From Rhizocola hellebori (GTDB lineage: Bacteria > Actinomycetota > Actinomycetes > Mycobacteriales > Micromonosporaceae), in assembly GCF_016862955.1 (NCBI RefSeq), contig NZ_BONY01000030.1, forward strand, positions 52,294 through 116,293: a stretch of DNA of 64,000 bases. Direction: 5' to 3'. Shown here piece by piece: positions 7,168 through 15,281 of the stretch. The notes below the pieces were generated by a model. It saw only the letters and a list, made by a program, of their open reading frames with translations, was not told the origin of the DNA and made no database searches. How positions within the stretch are numbered: the stretch's first letter is position 1; each line of letters opens with the position of its first letter. Both the position numbers and the translations under genes were made by a program.

Positions 7168-9027
7168 GTGCAGATCGGCAAGCTTGCCCTCTCCTGCTCG
7201 TTGGCAACCGCCGCAGGCCTGTTGTTGTCCACCTCGGCCATTCCGGCCAGCACCGTCGGCCTGCGCCCCGATCAGCTGAACACCACGTCATGGGCCTTCG
7301 CCACACACGACTGTTCGGCTTTTCCCGGGATCCTCTACACGCTGGACGGCTGGCACTTCGTTCTCCCCGAAACCACCGGCCTGCGTTTCCTCTCGGTCAC
7401 CTTCATCTTCGGCCCCGATCGCCTGGTCGTCGGCCCGGTGCTGAGCACCAACCGCGACCGACCCAGCCGGGGCTCGGGATGGACCGGGCACCTTTCGCCC
7501 GACGGCCGCAACGCCTACATCAAGGTTCCGGCCGGCCTCACCCTCCTCGAAGGCACCGCACAGGTGGAGCCCAACTCCGCCAAGGGTTACTTCGACCTGG
7601 CCGACGTGTGCGCGCGCCCCACCAAATCCCCGCGCCCCCAAGCCTCGTCCAGCGAAAGCGCCGGCCCCAGCGGCTCGGCCGCCCCCGACAGCACCGCCCC
7701 GAACAGCTCAGGCCCCAGCGGTTCCTCCACTCCGAACGGCCCGCGTTTCCCCATCGGCCCGGGAGCGCCCATCGGCCCCGGCTCCCCGAGCCGTCCCGGC
7801 TTCCCAAGCCGACCCAGCTTCCCGTCAACCCCGGGCTTCCCCTCAGCCCCCGGCAGCGCCTCCGGCCCTCGCACGCCGTCCGGGCCCAGCCACCCCATCG
7901 TCCCCGGCGCACCCTCCGGCCCGAACTCCTCCCGCCCGAACACTTCCGGCCCCAACTCCTCCGGCCCCAACTCCTCCGACCCGAACTCTTCCGGCCCGAA
8001 CTCGTCAGACCCGAACTCGTCTGGCCCCAACTCTTCCGGCCCCAGCTCGTCGGGCCCGCGCTCGCCCATCGGTCCGGGCGTCCCGGCCGGCCCAGGCTCC
8101 CGGCCGGGCTCAGGCTCACCGTCGAGTCCATCGGGCTCCGGCTCACCGTCAGGCTCAGGCTCACCATCAGGTCCCGGCGCACCATCGAATTCGGGCTCGC
8201 CTGTTGGTCCGGGGTCGCCGTCGGGTCCGGGCTCGCCGTCGGGTCCGGGCTCGCCGTCGGGTCCGGGCTCGCCGTCGGGTCCGGGCTCGCCGTCGGGTCC
8301 GGGGTCACCCTCGGGTCCAGGGTCACCCTCGGGTCCAGGGTCGCCGTCAGGGCCGGGGTCGCCGTCGGGCTCAGAGGCGCCGTCGGGGCCGGGGTCACCG
8401 TCAGGGCCGGGAGCGGGGTCGGGGGCGCCGTCGGGGCGGGCTCCGATCGGGCCTGGCCGGCCGAGCGAGTCTGCCACCCCGCGCGGCCCTGGCGCACCGG
8501 GCGGGTCAGGGTCGGGGGCGCCCAAGGGTTCCGCGACGCCGGGCGGATCCGGGACACCCGGTGGGTCGGGCGCGCCCAAGGGGTCCGGAACGCCGAGCTG
8601 GCCCGGTACCGGTGTGCCCAAGGGGTCTGGCACGCCGGACGGGCCGAAATCCGGTATTCCCAAAGCTTCAGCCACGCCAAGCAGCGCGGCATCCAGCGCC
8701 GCCAATGGTTCCAGCGCACCGAGCGGGCCCGGGGCGGGCAACTCCGGTGGCGCGGGCCCGAATACCGGCTCGGCCACTCCCGAGGGCCCGGCAGTGCCGC
8801 AGCAGGGCGGAAAGGGTCCCGGCGGCGCGCCAGAACCCGATGTGACACAACAGTTTTCGGACGATCCGAACGAGGACGTTCCGATGGGCGGCGTGGAAAC
8901 GGGTGGCGGCGCGAGCCAGCACACCACGTTGGCGGGCCGCGCCGCGTTGCTGGGGGCGGCCGCCCTCGGCGGGCTTCTGCTGCTTATGCGCAGCCTCGAA
9001 GCTCGTCGGCGTACCCAGAAAAATTGA
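7168..9027 (+). CDS. Large repeat-rich cell-wall protein with sortase-type C-terminal anchor
   Basis: 619 aa from GTG 7168, chosen for the GAGGTG ribosome site at 7158-7163; GTG 7156 is the alternative. Residues 1-27 form a signal peptide (LALSCSLATAAGLLLSTSAIPA). About 28-150 is a folded, Cys-containing domain (PDGRNAYIKVPAGLTLLEG). About 155-560 is Ser/Gly/Pro/Asn low-complexity sequence, including NSSGP/NSSDP repeats and nine perfect GPGSPS units coded by an 18-bp tandem repeat. The C-terminus has GGVETGGG, a hydrophobic helix (LAGRAALLGAAALGGLLLLM) and a basic tail, as in sortase substrates. The same GG-x-acid-TGGG motif occurs in the next gene, two genes before a class F sortase. Probably a wall-spanning stalk. 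Confidence 0.75.
   Translation: MQIGKLALSCSLATAAGLLLSTSAIPASTVGLRPDQLNTTSWAFATHDCSAFPGILYTLDGWHFVLPETTGLRFLSVTFIFGPDRLVVGPVLSTNRDRPSRGSGWTGHLSPDGRNAYIKVPAGLTLLEGTAQVEPNSAKGYFDLADVCARPTKSPRPQASSSESAGPSGSAAPDSTAPNSSGPSGSSTPNGPRFPIGPGAPIGPGSPSRPGFPSRPSFPSTPGFPSAPGSASGPRTPSGPSHPIVPGAPSGPNSSRPNTSGPNSSGPNSSDPNSSGPNSSDPNSSGPNSSGPSSSGPRSPIGPGVPAGPGSRPGSGSPSSPSGSGSPSGSGSPSGPGAPSNSGSPVGPGSPSGPGSPSGPGSPSGPGSPSGPGSPSGPGSPSGPGSPSGPGSPSGPGSPSGSEAPSGPGSPSGPGAGSGAPSGRAPIGPGRPSESATPRGPGAPGGSGSGAPKGSATPGGSGTPGGSGAPKGSGTPSWPGTGVPKGSGTPDGPKSGIPKASATPSSAASSAANGSSAPSGPGAGNSGGAGPNTGSATPEGPAVPQQGGKGPGGAPEPDVTQQFSDDPNEDVPMGGVETGGGASQHTTLAGRAALLGAAALGGLLLLMRSLEARRRTQKN
8206..8367 (+). repeat. 18-bp tandem repeat, nine units
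   Basis: Nine consecutive 18-bp units of the type GGTCCGGGCTCGCCGTCG, the first five nearly identical and the later ones drifting by single substitutions (for example CACCCTCG endings). Each unit codes GPGSPS. A further unit follows at 8386-8403 after an interrupted copy. Repeats of this kind change in number by slippage, so length variation of the stalk between strains is likely. Confidence 0.85.
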
Positions 9028-9063
9028 TCCAAGCAACCGAGTAACAGTCTGTGGAGGTATCTG

Positions 9064-9378
9064 ATGCGCGTTGGCAGAATCATTGTGGTGACAGCGATCG
9101 TGGCGCTGTCTAGTGCGTTCGCCGGAAGCGCCGCGCAAGCCATGCGGCCCTGGCCGTCCCCGTCGACGAATGGCGGCACGGGCGGCGGCCCGGCCAACAA
9201 CTGGACCAAGACCACCGCGCCGCCGACCACACCGCCCGCGCCGCTTCCCAGTGGCGGAGCGGACACCGGTGGCGGCGGCAGCAACGGCGTGGCCTTCGCC
9301 GGGATCGGCGCGCTGGCCGTGGCGGGCGGCGCTGGGATTGTCCTGTTCCGCAACCGCCGGCGCGACGAGTTCGTCTGA
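9064..9378 (+). CDS. Small cell-wall protein, probable class F sortase substrate
   Basis: 104 aa from ATG 9064, preceded by a good GGAGG ribosome site at 9053-9057. Signal peptide 1-26 (RIIVVTAIVALSSAFAGSAAQA), a Thr/Pro/Gly-rich linker, then GGADTGGGG at about 65-73, a hydrophobic helix (VAFAGIGALAVAGGAGIVLF) and the tail RNRRRDEFV. This is the layout of sortase-anchored proteins, with an ADTGG motif instead of LPxTG. The stop overlaps the sortase start (TGATG), so substrate and enzyme are translationally coupled. Confidence 0.8.
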   Translation: MRVGRIIVVTAIVALSSAFAGSAAQAMRPWPSPSTNGGTGGGPANNWTKTTAPPTTPPAPLPSGGADTGGGGSNGVAFAGIGALAVAGGAGIVLFRNRRRDEFV

Positions 9379-10020
9379 TGCAACGGAAGTGGTGGTGGGC
9401 CGGCTGCGCGGCCACTGTGGCGCTGGCAGGTTGGGGAGTCTGGCATCTGCACCCAGCGGGCGGGCTTTCAGCCGGCCCGCCACCACTTCCCGCTCCGGTC
9501 ATCACCGCGGAGTCGCCACAGGCGCAGCCGGTGCGCATGATCCAAACGCTGCCGCGGTCACTGCCGTACAAGATCGTGGTCAAGAAGATCTCGCTATGGG
9601 CTCTGGTGGAGCAGCTCGGCATGCGCAACGACACGCGCCTTGAGACACCGCCCTATGACAAGGCCAACAAAGCCTTCTGGTACCGCAACAGCAGCACCCC
9701 CGGCGAGCCAGGCCCGGCCGTGTTCCTGGGTCACGTCGACTCCAAGGACAAGATCGCCGCGTTCTTCTATCTCAGCCGGATCCGCCCGGGCAACCAGATC
9801 GAGGTCATCCGCGAGGACCGCTCGACGGCCATCTTCGAGGTCAGCTCGGTGGAACAGTTCTCCAAGTCGAACTTTCCCACCGAGCGGGTTTACGGCTACA
9901 CCGAAGAGCCGACGCTGCGCCTGGTGACCTGTGGTGGCAAATACGACACGAAAACACAGTCCTATGTGGACAACATAGTCGTATTCGCCACCATGGTCAG
10001 CTCGCTTCCCTCGCCACCGG

Positions 10021-10031
<11 letters not shown>
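9378..10031 (+). CDS. Class F sortase
   Basis: 217 aa. An N-terminal membrane helix (about 5-25) and Pro-rich linker precede the sortase barrel (about 55-210). Catalytic His119 lies in FLGHVDS and catalytic Cys185 in LRLVTCGGKYD, the TxTC/TCGG signature of class F enzymes. No Arg follows the Cys in the usual final strand (YVDNIVVFA), so the third catalytic residue must come from elsewhere; Arg181 just before the Cys strand is a candidate. It would cleave the wall-sorting motifs of the two preceding gene products and link them to peptidoglycan. Convergent with the permease gene, overlapping it by 11 bp. Confidence 0.88.
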
Positions 10032-11517
<1,486 letters not shown>

Positions 11518-11559
11518 CTGTCTCTCCTTAGGACGGTTCGCTCCGATCGTCTTACGGTG

Positions 11560-12876
11560 ATGTCTGTGGATGATTCCGCTCTAGTGGCCGCGATGGCAAG
11601 GAGAGATCCGGCTGGACTTGATGGTGCCTACCGTCGCTATGCGGATCGTCTTTACGCCTATGCCCGGTCGCTGACCGGCGACAGCCACGCCGCCGCCGAC
11701 GTCGTCCACGACACGTTCCTGCTCGCCAGCCAGCATGTGGGGCAGCTGCGCGACCCCTCCAGGCTGCCCCAATGGCTCTATGCGATCGCGCGGCACGAGG
11801 GTCTGCGCCAGCTGAAGCGGCAGTCCCGGCAGGCCCAGCTCGAGGTGGCCGAGCAGCTGCCCGCCGACACCGTTGACCTGGTCGGCAGGATTCGTGAGGC
11901 TGAGATCGTCGAGATAGTCCGGGCGGCGATTGCCGGGCTGTCGGATGCCGACCGTGAGATGGCCGAGCTGGCGGTCCGGCATCAGATGTCCGCGGCGGAG
12001 ATCGCGGCGGTGCTCGCCGTACCGGTGAACAATGCCCACGCCCGGCTGTCCCGCGCCCGCGAGCAGCTCGTCGTCGCGCTGGGCTGTCTGCTGGTGGCCC
12101 GCCACGACGACGGCGGCTGCGCCGCGCTGGGCGAGCTGCTTAGAGGCTGGGACGGTCAGCTGAAACCATTGCTGCGCAAGCGAATGAACCGGCACATCGA
12201 GGCATGCGCACTTTGCTCGACGGTCAGGCGCGAGCGTCTGGACCCGGCCGCCCTGCTCTCCGCCTACGCCGCGTTGCCGTTCCTGGCCTCGCCACGGCTG
12301 CGGCCGGTGGGCGACGCCGCGGCGCTGGAGCAGCCACGCTGGGACACCCGCTCGGGCTTTCCCCGCGCCAAGCGGCGAGCCGCCATCGGCGTGGCCGTGG
12401 GCGCCTTCATCGTCGTGCTGATCGTGGGCGGGACGGCACTGGCGATGCCCGAGCCGCAAGAGGCGCCGCCGCCTCCAATCGCGACACTCGCGCCGATCAT
12501 GGTCAGCGAGGAGCCCTCCCCCAGCGCCACGGCGGAGAGCCCGAGCCCGACCCCGGTGGTCGGCCCGTCCAGCGCCAAACCGAGCTCGGGCCCGCCGGCG
12601 CTGGCGTTCACCGCCACCGCCAGCGCGCCCTGTGTGGCGACACCGATCGTCAAGTTCACCGTCAACGTCACCGCAAACGCCAACCTCGACAGCGGCAAGG
12701 TGATAGTCCTCGGGCTCATCGGCACCAAGAACCTCACGGTGAGCGGGAAGACCGCCACGATGACGTTCACCGAAGCCGCCTCCACCGAGATCTCATGGCA
12801 TGTCGAAATCAAGGCGGCCGACGGCCGGACCAAGATCGGCCCGCAGCAGTCCACCCACAACACCTGCTACCCCTAG
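11560..12876 (+). CDS. ECF-type sigma factor fused to zinc-finger, membrane helix and extracytoplasmic domain
   Basis: 438 aa from ATG 11560. Sigma region 2 spans about 20-90 (YRRYADRLYAYARSLTGDSH, then AAADVVHDTFLLA), region 4 about 125-172 (LSDADREMAELAVRHQMSA, with helix-turn-helix AEIAAVLAVPVNNAHARLSR). A ZAS-like H-x3-C-x2-C motif (HIEACALC, H212, C216, C219) resembles that of anti-sigma factors. A single membrane helix (about 273-294) leads to a Pro/Ser-rich linker and a 100-residue beta-rich extracellular domain ending in Cys. The protein thus combines sigma, anti-sigma-like zinc motif and sensor in one chain. It is the second membrane-tethered sigma in this window. Confidence 0.82.
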   Translation: MSVDDSALVAAMARRDPAGLDGAYRRYADRLYAYARSLTGDSHAAADVVHDTFLLASQHVGQLRDPSRLPQWLYAIARHEGLRQLKRQSRQAQLEVAEQLPADTVDLVGRIREAEIVEIVRAAIAGLSDADREMAELAVRHQMSAAEIAAVLAVPVNNAHARLSRAREQLVVALGCLLVARHDDGGCAALGELLRGWDGQLKPLLRKRMNRHIEACALCSTVRRERLDPAALLSAYAALPFLASPRLRPVGDAAALEQPRWDTRSGFPRAKRRAAIGVAVGAFIVVLIVGGTALAMPEPQEAPPPPIATLAPIMVSEEPSPSATAESPSPTPVVGPSSAKPSSGPPALAFTATASAPCVATPIVKFTVNVTANANLDSGKVIVLGLIGTKNLTVSGKTATMTFTEAASTEISWHVEIKAADGRTKIGPQQSTHNTCYP

Positions 12877-13005
12877 CCGAAACGACCAGGTGGCCGTCGC
12901 TGGTGACGCCGGTGTCCATCTCCAATGTGGAGATGTCCCGGTTGGACAGTGCCTGGGCGATGGCCGCCAGGCTGTTCCCGGCAACGATCCGCCGTCCATC
13001 GTGCG
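12872..13005 (-). pseudogene. Remnant of a glycerophosphodiester phosphodiesterase (GDPD) gene
   Basis: Reading leftwards, about 45 codons encode GNSLAAIAQALSNRDISTLE followed by MDTGVTSDGHLVVS, which matches the GDPD N-terminal signature (ENTLAAF...ALELDV..T.DG..VV.HD). The reading frame has no start codon (a stop precedes it at about 13018) and instead of the catalytic HD after LVVS it runs into the end of the sigma gene. Only the first sixth of a normal GDPD is left. A match this specific without a gene suggests a decayed or deleted gene; a short chance resemblance is not excluded. Confidence 0.45.
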
Positions 13006-13053
13006 CAGCGTGCTGACATCAAGGGTGCCGCACGCTTGACGTGCCAGGTGTCC

Positions 13054-13938
13054 TCAGGCCAAATACCGCCCGAACCATTCGAGAACCTTCTGGTAGGCCT
13101 GAGCGGCAGCCTCCGGCAGGTAACGCGGGCCTGTTTCGTTGAAGAAGGCGTGGTTCGCGCTCGGATAGGTCACCATCTCGTGGGTCAGGCCCGCCTTCTG
13201 CAGCGCCGCGTTCGCCGGCTCCCGGGTCGCGTTGATCCTGTCGTCGAGCTGGGCGTAGATGCCGAGCACCTTCGCGTTGGGCGACTTGGAGAAGTCGGCG
13301 TCGGCCGGCGCGGGCCCGTAGAAGGGCGCTGCCGCGTAGAGGCGAGGCTCCCCGGCGGCGAGCAGCGACCAGACCTGTCCCCCGCCGAAGCAGAAGCCCA
13401 TGGCGGCCGCCTTCTTGCGCGGCACCCGCTTTTCCAGCTCGTCGAGCCCGGAGCGCATGTCGGCGATGAACCGGGCCGGGGGCGCGGCGTTGAGCGCCGC
13501 CGTGGCCTGCGCCGGGTCGGTGAACTTGGCGGTGCCGCCCTCCGCGGAGAGCAGGTCCACCGCCAGCGCCGAGAACCCGCTGCGGGCAAGCCTTGCGGGC
13601 AGGGCGACGAAATGGTCGGTGAGCCCCCTGTTCTCATGGATGATCAGCACTGCCCCGCGCGGGGTGTCCGCGGCCGCGAAAGACCCCTGCAGCGTGCGGC
13701 CCTCCTGACCGGCGAAGGTGATCGCTTCGGTCTGCCCCAGCTGCGGGGTGGCCGGTGCGGTCGCGGTCGGCGCGGTCTCAGCGGGGCGGTCTGCGTCGCA
13801 CGCCGCCAGCAAAGGCGTCGCCACGGCCGCGGCGACTCCCAGCAAACCCAAGCGGTGCAACGCTTCGCGCCGCGAAATCAGGCCGTCGGCGTAGTCGACG
13901 ACGACCTCCTCGGTGAGATAGCGGTTAATCTCATTCAT
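13054..13938 (-). CDS. Dienelactone hydrolase family protein, Tat-exported lipoprotein
   Basis: 294 aa from ATG at 13936-13938; a TTG at 13947 is less likely. The N-terminus has a twin-arginine motif (SRREALHRLGLLG) followed by a hydrophobic stretch and a lipobox (PLLAAC), so the enzyme is probably exported folded and lipid-anchored. The hydrolase domain carries the family triad: Cys in GFCFGGG, Asp in AQLDDRI and His in ANHAFFN, and the ENRG loop after the first strand (VLIIHENRGL). Such proteins hydrolyse lactones or esters; the natural substrate is not known. Lies 10 bp from the end of the AlaRS-like gene on the same strand. Confidence 0.88.
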   Translation of the reverse strand: MNEINRYLTEEVVVDYADGLISRREALHRLGLLGVAAAVATPLLAACDADRPAETAPTATAPATPQLGQTEAITFAGQEGRTLQGSFAAADTPRGAVLIIHENRGLTDHFVALPARLARSGFSALAVDLLSAEGGTAKFTDPAQATAALNAAPPARFIADMRSGLDELEKRVPRKKAAAMGFCFGGGQVWSLLAAGEPRLYAAAPFYGPAPADADFSKSPNAKVLGIYAQLDDRINATREPANAALQKAGLTHEMVTYPSANHAFFNETGPRYLPEAAAQAYQKVLEWFGRYLA

Positions 13939-13948
13939 GCCCGTCAAC

Positions 13949-15124
13949 CTACCCTCTCGCCGGGCGTTCCGAGCGAAGCCGGCTGCGCTCGCGCTGCTCG
14001 CTCATCAGCGCATCGAACCCCGCCCGGTCGATCGGCACCCCCGCCTCGGCCGCGATCTCCTGCGTCAGGTCGACCGGAAAGCCATGGGTGTCATGGAGTT
14101 TGAAGACTGTCCCGGCCTCGAGCCGGCCCCGGCTCAGCTCACGGTGCAGTAGCTTGGAACCCGAGCGCAGGGTGCGTTCGAAGACCAGCTCCTCACGCTC
14201 GATCACCGGGTGGCCGGTCAGGCGGCCCAGACTACAGCCGCCGGTGCCGAGCCGGTGCAGCTGGTAGATCGCCCGGCGCAGCAGGCGGCGCAGCACGTAA
14301 CCGCGGCCGCCGTTGGCCGGGGTGACCCCGTGCTCGATCATCAGCAGGCCGGTACGCAGATGGTCGGTGATGATCCGATGCGCCACCGGCTCGTCGTCAC
14401 GGCCGGTGAGCCGCCTGACTTCGGCCAGCAGCGGCGCAACGACGTCGATCGCCTGCAGGTGCGGCACGTCCTGCAGCACCATCGCCATCCGGTCGCAGCC
14501 CATGCCGGTGTCGACCAGGTGGTCGCCGAGGAACACCAGGTTCCACACTTCGAGGAAGCGCTCGCTGTTGACCTCGGGACCGCCATCGCGGCCGTAGCGC
14601 TCGCCGCGGTCGTAGAAGATTTCGGTGGTCGGCCCGCTCGGCCCATCGGCCACCCCCATGGACCAGAAGTTGTCCTCCGGGCCGAGGCGCTGGATGCGTT
14701 GCGGCGCCACGCCAAGTTTGCGCCACAGGGTGACGGTCTCCTCATCGCCGCGCAGCACGGTCACCCAGAGCCGCTCGCGGTCCATACCGAAACCACCGGT
14801 CAGCAGCTCCAGCGCCCACGCCATCGACTCGATTTTGTAGTAGTCGCGGAAGGAGAAGCTGCCGAGCATCTCGAAGGAGGTGCCGTGGCGCGTGGTGTGG
14901 CCGATGTTGTCGACGTCGACTGTGCGCACGCAACGCTGCGTGGTCATCAGACGCGGCCGGGGAGGCTGCTGCTCACCCACGAAATAGGGCTTGAACTGCA
15001 CCATGCCCGCGTTGGTGAACAGCAGGGTCTCGTCGTCGGAGACCAGCGGCCCCTCCGGCATCGCCAGGTGGTCACGCTCGCCAAAGAAATTGAGAAAGAT
15101 GGATCTAATGTGATCGGATTGCAT
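13949..15124 (-). CDS. Alanyl-tRNA synthetase paralogue consisting of the catalytic core only
   Basis: 391 aa from ATG at 15122-15124, against about 880 for housekeeping AlaRS. The N-terminus (IRSIFLNFFGERDHLAMP, then LFTNAGMVQFKPYF) and class II motif 2 (RHGTSFEMLGSFSFRDYYK) and motif 3 (DTGMGCDRMAMVLQ) are intact, and the tRNA-recognition segment (YVLRRLLRRAI, LHDTHGFPVDL) is present. The editing domain and C-Ala domain are absent. A protein of this form could charge alanine (or a mimic) for a special use such as aminoacyl-tRNA-dependent amide formation; housekeeping function is unlikely since no editing is possible. Upstream hairpin at 15226-15253. Confidence 0.85.
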   Translation of the reverse strand: MQSDHIRSIFLNFFGERDHLAMPEGPLVSDDETLLFTNAGMVQFKPYFVGEQQPPRPRLMTTQRCVRTVDVDNIGHTTRHGTSFEMLGSFSFRDYYKIESMAWALELLTGGFGMDRERLWVTVLRGDEETVTLWRKLGVAPQRIQRLGPEDNFWSMGVADGPSGPTTEIFYDRGERYGRDGGPEVNSERFLEVWNLVFLGDHLVDTGMGCDRMAMVLQDVPHLQAIDVVAPLLAEVRRLTGRDDEPVAHRIITDHLRTGLLMIEHGVTPANGGRGYVLRRLLRRAIYQLHRLGTGGCSLGRLTGHPVIEREELVFERTLRSGSKLLHRELSRGRLEAGTVFKLHDTHGFPVDLTQEIAAEAGVPIDRAGFDALMSEQRERSRLRSERPARG

Positions 15125-15225
15125 GGCTGGACGCCTAACGTGTCAGAAGGAAAGAAGGCAGCGATCAGCGAGCGTGGGCCTGACCCACACCGGTAGCTCG
15201 CGCGCTTGCCGCTTTCCATGACACG

Positions 15226-15253
15226 CCGCCATCCCACCAACCGGGGATGGCGG
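15226..15253 (-). terminator. Perfect 10-bp hairpin after the M28 peptidase gene
   Basis: CCGCCATCCC (15226-15235), 8-nt loop, GGGATGGCGG (15244-15253). It lies 29 bp past the stop of the upstream peptidase gene and about 100 bp before the AlaRS-like start, all on the minus strand. No T-run, as usual for actinobacterial terminators. A T-box leader was considered but its TGGNACCGCG element is missing. Confidence 0.6.
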
Positions 15254-15281
15254 CCGTCAACCTATTTACTTAGCTCCAGAC

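Noticed and set aside
8206..8367. CRISPR-like array
   Set aside because: Units are contiguous, 18 bp, in frame and without spacers: a coding tandem repeat.
7125..9044. Second plus-strand frame over the same repeat region, rich in Arg/Pro
   Set aside because: Frame-shifted shadow; no signal peptide, unnatural composition, no partner homology.
7587..9452. Long minus-strand reading frame with collagen-like Gly-x-y triplets across the surface-protein gene
   Set aside because: It has no signal peptide or start region of its own, crosses two sense genes, and its pattern follows directly from the sense GPGSPS repeats. The sense frame has signal peptide, anchor motif and ribosome site.
15125..15281. 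T-box riboswitch in front of the AlaRS-like gene
   Set aside because: The conserved TGGNACCGCG element and specifier stem are absent; the only structure is a terminator-like hairpin.
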